A stretch of 49,997 nucleotides of DNA from Campylobacteraceae bacterium (GTDB lineage Bacteria; Campylobacterota; Campylobacteria; Campylobacterales; Arcobacteraceae), in assembly GCA_013215985.1 (NCBI GenBank), contig JABSOL010000004.1:1-49997 (forward strand), read 5' to 3'. The notes beneath the pieces are model-generated. The model saw only the letters and a list, made by a program, of their open reading frames with translations, was not told the origin of the DNA and made no database searches. Of the stretch, positions 43,205 through 49,997 are shown one piece after another. Position numbers and translations under genes: made by a program. Position 1 is the first letter of the stretch; every line of letters starts with the position of its first letter.

Positions 43205-44617
43205 ATGGATTATAATATTTTGACAAAAAAAGAACTTATTACAGTAATCAAAGATTTACAAACACAATCTTATGACAAATCCCGAGATATTTTCATATCT
43301 AATATATCACATGATGTAAGAACCCTTTTAAATTCTATTTATGGACATACCCAAATTTTATCAAAAGATAAATTCTTAAATAATGGACATAAAGAACTTA
43401 TCGATAAAATTTTAGATGCCAGCTCTCATATGATAGATTTAATTAATGAAATTATAAATATTAGTAAAAATGTAGGAATTGGTAAATTAAACCTAAGTGA
43501 TTTCGAATTAAATACCCTTATATCTAATATCTATTCTATTTTTGAGTCTATTGCATCTTCTAAAAATATTAAAATAGTGCTTAATAATGAATTTGAGTCT
43601 GGATTTATAATAAAAAGTGACAAAAATAAACTCTTTTACATTCTCTTAAATATTGTTGGAAATGCAATAAAATTCACAGCAAAAGGCAGCGTGATTTTAA
43701 ATTGCAAAAAAAATGATAAAAATAGCGTTTTATTTGAAGTTATTGATACTGGAATAGGTATTGAAAAATCAATGCAAAAAGAAATATTTGATAATTATGT
43801 TAGAACACAAGAAAGTAATGATTATGAAGGTAATGGTTTAGGATTATCTATTGCAAATAAGAACTTACTAGCTCTTGGAAGTGAGTTAAAGATTAATTCA
43901 ATTAAAAATGTAGGAAGTAAATTTTCTTTTGTGATTAAATGTCAGAAATCTAAAGATAATTTTCTTTCCCTCAACGAAAATATTTTCGAACTTAAAGAAA
44001 TAAAAGCACTCAAAAAGAACAATGAACTTTTCATTTTAATAGGTAGAAAAATCGATAAAGAGAAGTCTATACTAGAAAGTTATTTAAGTTCTAAGAAAAT
44101 AAAATATGAAATATTTGACAAAAAAGATGAACTTTTAAATTATTTGAATAATAATAATAATAATGTTGACATGATTTTTTTAGATACAAACATGAGTAAT
44201 AAAAATTCAACAGATATTATAATACAGATACAAAAAATAAATTTAAAAATTCCGATTATCGCATTGACTGCATCAGTTATGAGTGAAGATTTAAAATTAA
44301 TAAGCCAAAACTTTACAAATTATATTATAAAACCCTATAGTTTCAGTGATATTGATCAGGCTTTAATCTTCTTTAGCGGTAAAGAATTTGAATTTGTAGA
44401 TAATGAAATAAAAGAAGACAAGAATAATCTTATAAATATTGCAAATACACAATTAAAATATGATATTCTTAAATATGCAAGACTGGGTCAATATAAAAAA
44501 TTATCCCAACTTATGGAACAAATAGATAACCAAAGATCTAAAGAAATATTAAAAGCATACCTCAATAACTATAATTTTGAAGAAATAATAAATAAAATTA
44601 AAGAAGCTGTATTATGA
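43205..44617 (+). CDS. Hybrid sensor histidine kinase, soluble
   Basis: 470 residues; start ATG 43205 with AGGATTT upstream. HisKA with FISNISHDVRTLLNSI (His), ATPase domain with NIVGNAIKFT, IDTGIGI and GNGLGLSIAN, then a receiver-like domain (~290-405) with DMIFLDTNMSNKNST (Asp) and IIKPYS (Lys). A C-terminal helical part (~420-470) may be an Hpt-like or dimer region. No membrane segment or sensory domain is present, so input must come from a partner. It overlaps the next gene by 4 bp (ATGA). Confidence 0.88.
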   Translation: MDYNILTKKELITVIKDLQTQSYDKSRDIFISNISHDVRTLLNSIYGHTQILSKDKFLNNGHKELIDKILDASSHMIDLINEIINISKNVGIGKLNLSDFELNTLISNIYSIFESIASSKNIKIVLNNEFESGFIIKSDKNKLFYILLNIVGNAIKFTAKGSVILNCKKNDKNSVLFEVIDTGIGIEKSMQKEIFDNYVRTQESNDYEGNGLGLSIANKNLLALGSELKINSIKNVGSKFSFVIKCQKSKDNFLSLNENIFELKEIKALKKNNELFILIGRKIDKEKSILESYLSSKKIKYEIFDKKDELLNYLNNNNNNVDMIFLDTNMSNKNSTDIIIQIQKINLKIPIIALTASVMSEDLKLISQNFTNYIIKPYSFSDIDQALIFFSGKEFEFVDNEIKEDKNNLINIANTQLKYDILKYARLGQYKKLSQLMEQIDNQRSKEILKAYLNNYNFEEIINKIKEAVL

Positions 44618-45645
44618 AAAAAATATTAGATAAGAAAATACTTATTATTGATGATGTAAGTGAAAATATTAATGTATTACGACATATACTTGATACCCGT
44701 GGTTATGAGTTATACATGGCTAAAGATGGTTTAAAAGGTATTGAAATTGCAAAAAGTGTAAAACCAGACTTAATACTCTTGGATATCATGATGCCTGAAA
44801 TTGACGGTTATGAAACCTGCAAAAGATTAAAAAAAGATAAAAATTTAAAAGATATACCTGTTATATTTTTATCAGCATTGAGTAATATAGAAGATAAAGT
44901 TAAAGCTTTTGACGTAGGAGGCATTGATTATATTCCAAAACCTTTTAATGAAGAAGAAGTAATAATCAGAGTTAAAGCCCACCTGCAGACAAGTATGATT
45001 ATTACTTCTTTAAATAATCTGATTGAAAAATCATTTCACGAAATTTATACGCCTTTGAGTGTCATTCAAACTGGAATAGAAATGCAAATCTTGGAGTATG
45101 GCAGCAGTGAATATATTGAAAGTATTGAAGCAGCCATTATAAACTTGAATGTGGTTTCTGATGATATTTATTATGCTATTAAAAAAGAAATTAGTCCTTT
45201 TGATCCTAAATGGATAGAACTGGATTTATTTATAGAAACACAAATTAAATATTTTAAACCACTTGCAAAAACAAAAAATATTACATTTACATTTTATAAT
45301 GAAATAGAAAATCCAATGATTTATATAAATGATACAGAGTTAAAAAGATTGCTTTTAAATGTATTATCAAATGCCATTAAATATTCAAGCCCCAATACAA
45401 TTATTGAAATTGAAATTGAAAATATAAATAATAAAATAGTTTTTTCTATTCAAAACCAAGGTAGGATAATCAAAGAGAAGGATAAAATCTTTAAAAATAT
45501 GTTTCAGGAAAACTCAAATAATTTAGGTTTGGGCATTGGATTGGATATCGTTGATCAAATATGTAAAAAAAATAAAATTAAAGTAACTGTTAAGTCAATC
45601 AATCATTTTACAAAATTTAGCTTCACGTATAAAGAAGAAAAATGA
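44614..45645 (+). CDS. Receiver-histidine kinase
   Basis: 343 residues. An N-terminal receiver (IIDDVSENINVLRHIL, PDLILLDIMMPEIDGYE, YIPKPFN) is followed by a kinase core with SFHEIYTPLSVI as H box and an ATPase domain (LLLNVLSNAIKYSS, NLGLGIGLDIV). The G1 box is weak (QNQGRIIK instead of DxGxG), so kinase activity may be reduced. The H box also departs from the common HE(L/I)RTPL form (HEIYTPL). ATGA overlaps join it to both neighbours. Confidence 0.82.
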   Translation: MKKILDKKILIIDDVSENINVLRHILDTRGYELYMAKDGLKGIEIAKSVKPDLILLDIMMPEIDGYETCKRLKKDKNLKDIPVIFLSALSNIEDKVKAFDVGGIDYIPKPFNEEEVIIRVKAHLQTSMIITSLNNLIEKSFHEIYTPLSVIQTGIEMQILEYGSSEYIESIEAAIINLNVVSDDIYYAIKKEISPFDPKWIELDLFIETQIKYFKPLAKTKNITFTFYNEIENPMIYINDTELKRLLLNVLSNAIKYSSPNTIIEIEIENINNKIVFSIQNQGRIIKEKDKIFKNMFQENSNNLGLGIGLDIVDQICKKNKIKVTVKSINHFTKFSFTYKEEK

Positions 45646-46292
45646 AAATTTTATTACTTGAAGATGATTTTTTATTGAAAAAACATATTGAAAAATATTT
45701 TGTATTAAAAGGTCATGAGATAATTGGTTTTGATGATGGATTAGATATGTTGGACAATGTTAATCTTTATGAATTTGATTTCTTTATTTTTGATATTAAC
45801 GTTCCTAATATTGATGGTTTTGAAGTATTAGAATTTTTAAGAGAAAAAAAGATAAATTTTCCCGTTATCATGATAAGTGCTATGGTGGATATATCCAATG
45901 TTAAAAAAGCATATGCGCTTGGGTGCAGTGATTATTTAAAAAAACCATTTGAACTAGCTGAATTAGAATTAAGAATGGATGCCATAATAAAGAATTTTCA
46001 TTTTAAAGACTATATTGAATTTGAAAATGGTTATAAATACGATTTAATTGAAAAACAATTATTTAAAGATAAAGAAATAATTATATTATCAAAGAAACAG
46101 AATGAAATTTTGTATTTATTGATTAAAAATACAGGCAGAGTTTTATCCTTTGATACTATTGCTGATTTTATTTATGAGGACTCTTTTAAAGACATACACA
46201 CTATTTCTAGTCACATAAGAGACATTAGGAAACATATTGATTTTGAATTAATTAAAAATGTTCGTGGTGTTGGATATATAATAAAAAAGTAG
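45642..46292 (+). CDS. OmpR-family response regulator
   Basis: 216 residues. Receiver with LLLEDDFLLKKHIEKYF, phospho-Asp in FFIFDINVPNIDGFE, Lys in YLKKPFEL; winged helix with LSKKQNEILYLLIKNTGRVLSFDTIADFIY and HTISSHIRDIRKHID...IKNVRGVGYII. It is the only DNA-binding output in the signalling block and thus the best local candidate for direct transcription control of the cluster. Confidence 0.92.
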   Translation: MKILLLEDDFLLKKHIEKYFVLKGHEIIGFDDGLDMLDNVNLYEFDFFIFDINVPNIDGFEVLEFLREKKINFPVIMISAMVDISNVKKAYALGCSDYLKKPFELAELELRMDAIIKNFHFKDYIEFENGYKYDLIEKQLFKDKEIIILSKKQNEILYLLIKNTGRVLSFDTIADFIYEDSFKDIHTISSHIRDIRKHIDFELIKNVRGVGYIIKK

Positions 46293-46300
46293 GTAACAAA

Positions 46301-47422
46301 ATGAATCAATTATTCACAATTTTGCTAGTAGATGATATCGAACAAAACTTAGATGCATTATCTCTTATGATTTTAGATGAATTTGATGTTAAAATAGAAG
46401 TCTCAAAAAGTGCGCAAGATGCAATTGATAAACTAATGAAAAAAGATATCAATTTAATTCTAACAGATATACAAATGCCAGACATTGATGGTTTTGAATT
46501 TGCTGAATATTTAAAAGGCATTGAGAAAATAAGAGATATTCCAGTAATTTTCATTACTGGTATTTATGATACAGAAGAGTACCAACAAAAAGGCTACGAT
46601 TTAGGAGCTATAGAGTATATTACGAAACCAATTAATAATGCATTATTTACTTCAAAATTAAGGGTATATATCAAACTTTTTGAAGATAAAATAAATCAAG
46701 AAAACAAATTAAAAGAAAAAAATAAAATTATTATATACCAGTCTAAAATGGCTGCTATGGGTGAAATGATAAACGTAATTTCACATCAATTAAAACAACC
46801 CTTAAATATCCTATCTCTTTATTGTCAAGATATAAAAAGTTCTTTTGAATTGAATGAAATAAATAAAGAATTTATAAAAGATTTTGATAAAAACACAAAA
46901 AACCAAATTCGATTTTTAAGTAAAACCATTGATGATTTTAGAGATTTTTTTAACCCAAATAAAATGAAACAAGATTTTAGTATTCAAAATTCTGTTATTA
47001 AAATATTAAACTTAATAGAAAAGCAATTGACTCTCAATGAAATAAAAATAGTTATGGACATACAAGAAGAATATATTTATGGCACAGAATCAGAATTTGA
47101 ACAAGTCGTATTAAATCTAATTTCTAATGCACAAGATGCACTAATAGAAAATAAGATAGAGTATAAAGAAATCAAAATTAAAAGTTTGAAAAATGAGGAC
47201 AGCATTGAATTCTCAATTGAAGATAATGCAGGGGGAGTGCCAAATAGTTTAAAGGATAAAATATTCAATCCTTATTTTACAACAAAAGACAAAGGTACGG
47301 GAGTTGGGCTTTATATGGCAAAGCTTGTTATTGAATCAAGTTTTCGTTCACATTTAATATTACAAAATACTTTAAATGGGGCAAAATTTATAATAAATTT
47401 TTCAAACAAGAATTTAGAATAA
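46301..47422 (+). CDS. Receiver-histidine kinase
   Basis: 373 residues. N-terminal receiver (LLVDDIEQNLDALSLM, LILTDIQMPDIDGFE, YITKPIN), then coiled linker, kinase core with MGEMINVISHQLKQPLNILS (His in SHQLKQPL, the HPK4-type box) and ATPase domain (VVLNLISNAQDAL, IEDNAGGVP, YFTTKDKGTGVGLYMAK). It has no membrane segment. HPK4-type kinases with receiver input are frequent in Campylobacterota. AGGTAAC precedes the ATG, 8 bp after the OmpR-type gene. Confidence 0.88.
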   Translation: MNQLFTILLVDDIEQNLDALSLMILDEFDVKIEVSKSAQDAIDKLMKKDINLILTDIQMPDIDGFEFAEYLKGIEKIRDIPVIFITGIYDTEEYQQKGYDLGAIEYITKPINNALFTSKLRVYIKLFEDKINQENKLKEKNKIIIYQSKMAAMGEMINVISHQLKQPLNILSLYCQDIKSSFELNEINKEFIKDFDKNTKNQIRFLSKTIDDFRDFFNPNKMKQDFSIQNSVIKILNLIEKQLTLNEIKIVMDIQEEYIYGTESEFEQVVLNLISNAQDALIENKIEYKEIKIKSLKNEDSIEFSIEDNAGGVPNSLKDKIFNPYFTTKDKGTGVGLYMAKLVIESSFRSHLILQNTLNGAKFIINFSNKNLE

Positions 47423-47546
47423 CTTACAAATAAAAAGATTAAATAATGTCAAAGGAACAATTAGTAAAAGAGAAGAAAATATAATATTACTACTAAAATA
47501 AATGTTTGTTATTAAAATAGTTAATAAAATTATAGAAGGATACCTT

Positions 47547-48290
47547 ATGAAAAAAATAGTTTTGACTGTCTTATTATTTTGCAGTGTTTTATTTGCTGCA
47601 AAAGATATTAATGTTTATACATATCATAATCATGCTCCGTTCATTATAGATAAAAAAACTGGCTTATCTTATGATTTAGTAAAGTTCTTAAATAATAATT
47701 CAAATGGTGCTTTTAATTTTAAGTTAAAAATAGTTCCAAGAAGTAGATTAAATTATAATTTAAAACCTTGGATACAAAAAGAGTGTGGAATTATAAAAGA
47801 CTGTAACTCAAACTGGTTAGTTTTATGGGTGAATCACAAATGGGGCTTTGGTAAAGATGCTCTCACAAACTTTTCATGGACTAAACTTTTTGAAGATTCT
47901 AATGCAATTATTTATTCTAAAATCAGAAAAATCAATTATAACAATCCAAAATCTCTTGTAGGAAAGAAACTAGCAGGCATAGCTGGGCACAGATATGTGG
48001 GTATTGATGAATTAGTAAAAGAAGGTAAAATCATAAGAATAGATGGAAATAGTGAAGAACTAAATTTACAAAAAGTATTATCCAATAGAGTGGATGTAAC
48101 CCTACTTCCAACTTCTTCTTTTAATTATTATTTAAATACGAATAAAGATTTAAAAAGTTTAGAAAAAGCAAAAGTATCTCACCAGATTTATATGAGAAAT
48201 ATTATGACAACAACACAAAATGTTGAATTAATAAGCTTTTTACAAAGTCTGAATTTTGAAGGAATTAATAAAGAACATGCAAAACAATAA
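47547..48290 (+). CDS. Periplasmic solute-binding protein, SBP_bac_3 type
   Basis: 247 residues. The start at 47547 follows GAAGGA; the track start has no support. Signal peptide MKKIVLTVLLFCSVLFAA, then INVYTYHNHAPFIIDKKTGLSYDLVKFLN and the closing ISFLQSLNFEG helix as in polar amino-acid binding proteins. The Asp/Arg amino-acid binding residues are not clear. There are no transporter genes beside it; instead a membrane hybrid kinase gene overlaps it by 14 bp, so it probably serves as a sensor subunit. Confidence 0.82.
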   Translation: MKKIVLTVLLFCSVLFAAKDINVYTYHNHAPFIIDKKTGLSYDLVKFLNNNSNGAFNFKLKIVPRSRLNYNLKPWIQKECGIIKDCNSNWLVLWVNHKWGFGKDALTNFSWTKLFEDSNAIIYSKIRKINYNNPKSLVGKKLAGIAGHRYVGIDELVKEGKIIRIDGNSEELNLQKVLSNRVDVTLLPTSSFNYYLNTNKDLKSLEKAKVSHQIYMRNIMTTTQNVELISFLQSLNFEGINKEHAKQ

Positions 48291-49997
48291 ACAAATTGGG
48301 CATATCTTATTTAATAAGATTTTTTTAGGATATGTTCTTATTGCGATAATTTTTACAAGTTATCATATTTATGCACAGTATTCTTTGGCAAAGAATACTG
48401 TTTTAAAAGATATGCAAACGATTGAAAAAGCATTTTATAATGGACTTGCCAATAGTATTTGGCATTTGGATGAAAAACAAATAAGTTCCAATGCACAAGC
48501 TATTGAATCAATACAAGGTATTGTTGGAGTATCTATAATTAGTGTAAATAATGAAGTTCTTTCTCAAAAAGGAAATCTATCTTTAGAAGATAAAAAGTAT
48601 AAAATTTTTCTTTACAAAAGAAATGAAAACATAAAATTTAGCAATGGCTTAATAAAGCATACTTTTGAAATAATACATGAAGAGTTTTCAAAAGGTGAAG
48701 TTCTTGGAATGGTAACTATTTATACCTCTGAAACTGCAATATATTCAATTATAAAAGAGAGTTTAATTTTTATTTTGATTTATACCTTTATAATTATAAT
48801 TGTTCTATGGGTATTATTCATTCATTTTGCAAATAAGTTATTAACAAATCCACTTCATCAAATAATACAAGCTACAGAAAAATTGAGTATAATTGAGTAC
48901 AAAGAGATAAGATTAAATCATAATGATAACAGCAGAAGCGAATTAGATATTTTGGTTGATACCTTCAACAAAATGTCAAAAAGAATTATAGATTCATTTA
49001 GTAAATTAAAAGAACAAAAAAATAAATTAATAGATGCAAACAAATATCAAACTGACTTCTTGGCAAATATGAGTCATGAATTAAAAACTCCTCTAAATTC
49101 TATCAATATTATATCTGCTGTCATGTCAAAAAACAGTAATGGTGAATTAAATAATAGTCAAGTGAAAAACTTAAATATAATTAATAAAGCAGGACAAGAC
49201 TTATTACTTTTGATAAATGATATTTTAGATGTTTCAAAAATAGAAGCGGGAGAATTATCAGTAATTTATGAAAAAGTTGATCTAACAATACTTACTAACG
49301 ATATATATAATACAATGAAACCAATAGCAATAAATCAAAAAATTATTTTAGAAAAAGACATAAGATTAAAAGAAAAAATTATTATTTCTGATTCTAAAAT
49401 AATAAAACAAATAGTCCAAAATCTACTCAGTAATGCAATAAAATTCACACATAAAGGTAAGGTTTCTTTTAATATATATCAAAATAATTTAAATATTTTT
49501 ATTGAGATAATTGATACAGGAATTGGAATACCAGCAAATAAAAATAAACATATTTTTGATAGATTTAAACAAGTAGATGGTAGTAAAACAAGAAAATATG
49601 GAGGTACTGGTTTAGGATTAGCAATTTCAAAAGAATTAGCTTCTCTTTTAGATGGAGATTTAACCATGAGCAGCACAGAGGGAGAAGGTAGTGTCTTTAA
49701 ACTAACTATACCCATAAAAACAAATGATATTATTCAGGAAAAAAAAGAAGAAAAGCATAAAACTAAAAATGAAAAAACAACTTTTGATGAGATAGGACTA
49801 TTATCAAATGTAAATGATAAGTTATATACAATGCAAAAGATTAAAGTTTTTCTTTTTAATAATAATCCAGTTGAATTTTTCAGTTTAATTATTACATTAA
49901 AAAAAGAGAAATATATTAAATTATTACTGCTAAAAGATAAAGCTTCTGTTAATGTAGAATTGTTAATAGTAGAGAAAAGTATATTAATTTTTGATTT
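48277..49997 (+). CDS. Membrane hybrid histidine kinase, cut by window end
   Basis: 573 codons to the end of the window, open, missing from the ORF track because it has no stop. ATG at 48277 overlaps the binding-protein gene. First membrane helix ~10-30, periplasmic domain ~31-155 (AFYNGLANSIWHLDEKQISSNAQAI), second helix ~158-185, HAMP (~186-240), HisKA with FLANMSHELKTPLNSI, ATPase with NLLSNAIKFT, IDTGIGI and GGTGLGLAIS. A linker rich in Lys/Glu and the beginning of another alpha/beta domain (probably a receiver) follow. It should signal to the receivers upstream. Confidence 0.9.
   Translation, partial: MQNNKQIGHILFNKIFLGYVLIAIIFTSYHIYAQYSLAKNTVLKDMQTIEKAFYNGLANSIWHLDEKQISSNAQAIESIQGIVGVSIISVNNEVLSQKGNLSLEDKKYKIFLYKRNENIKFSNGLIKHTFEIIHEEFSKGEVLGMVTIYTSETAIYSIIKESLIFILIYTFIIIIVLWVLFIHFANKLLTNPLHQIIQATEKLSIIEYKEIRLNHNDNSRSELDILVDTFNKMSKRIIDSFSKLKEQKNKLIDANKYQTDFLANMSHELKTPLNSINIISAVMSKNSNGELNNSQVKNLNIINKAGQDLLLLINDILDVSKIEAGELSVIYEKVDLTILTNDIYNTMKPIAINQKIILEKDIRLKEKIIISDSKIIKQIVQNLLSNAIKFTHKGKVSFNIYQNNLNIFIEIIDTGIGIPANKNKHIFDRFKQVDGSKTRKYGGTGLGLAISKELASLLDGDLTMSSTEGEGSVFKLTIPIKTNDIIQEKKEEKHKTKNEKTTFDEIGLLSNVNDKLYTMQKIKVFLFNNNPVEFFSLIITLKKEKYIKLLLLKDKASVNVELLIVEKSILIFD

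Noticed and set aside
1-49997. CRISPR arrays, insertion sequences and rRNA genes
   Set aside because: No regularly spaced repeats, transposase motifs or rRNA segments were seen on reading.

Overview
The window is very AT-rich DNA from what looks like a Campylobacterota bacterium close to Arcobacter sensu lato. The basis is the low GC, the A/T-rich third codon positions, an LctP-type lactate permease, and the style of the sensor kinases and exopolysaccharide genes. This is judged by eye; no database was searched.

Region 1 (1-5.9 kb) is mostly core genome: a truncated ADP-ribosylglycohydrolase-like gene, lactate permease (minus strand, with its own terminator and a perfect inverted repeat upstream), a membrane-anchored J-domain protein, a membrane-anchored SprT-like metallopeptidase, an ABM-type monooxygenase, and a two-gene unit of a repeat protein plus a 6-phosphofructokinase with unusual active-site residues. 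The first ~250 bases look foreign: low-complexity (TA)n/poly-A followed by a plus-strand reading frame resembling a phage T4-type sliding clamp. This could be a real insertion or a chimeric contig end.

Region 2 (5.9-17.5 kb) is an accessory island inserted at the 3' end of tRNA-Leu(CAA). A 15-bp direct repeat of the tRNA end (5900-5914 and 17494-17508) bounds about 11.6 kb. It holds a frameshifted remnant of a T7-like DNA polymerase, a protein with polymerase-A-like motifs, an interrupted ORF, an unrecognised two-gene unit (soluble protein plus C-terminally membrane-anchored protein) that is a plausible new defence system, a CI-type repressor without a canonical start, an HUH replication protein with an AlpA-like regulator, an AbiL/RloAB-type ATPase + RloB pair, and a Fic protein with an XRE regulator and a tandem operator. 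No integrase was found.

Region 3 (17.9-41.9 kb) is a Wzx/Wzy-type exopolysaccharide cluster: phosphodiesterase-like protein, Wzc-like copolymerase with a degenerate kinase domain, Wza-like lipoprotein, acetyltransferase, polymerase/ligase, flippase, many glycosyltransferases (two of them fusions), ManC, a second sugar nucleotidyltransferase, an MNT-like nucleotidyltransferase, a NodB-like deacetylase relative, and a WecG-type transferase fused to the phosphoglycosyl transferase that would start synthesis. An RsbV/RsbW/RsbU-type partner-switching module sits inside it.

Region 4 (41.9-50 kb) is a signalling block: a second STAS protein, a degenerate nucleotidyltransferase with a left-handed beta helix, three histidine-kinase/receiver proteins, one OmpR-type regulator, a periplasmic binding protein and a hybrid kinase cut by the window end.

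The most notable signal is a 16-bp motif, NTGCAWNNTNWTTGCA (two TGCA elements exactly 11 bp apart), found 40-56 bp before the start codon of five transcription units across regions 3 and 4. It fixes several starts and suggests that one regulator or an alternative sigma factor (sigma-54-like -24/-12) drives the exopolysaccharide genes and the signalling block together.
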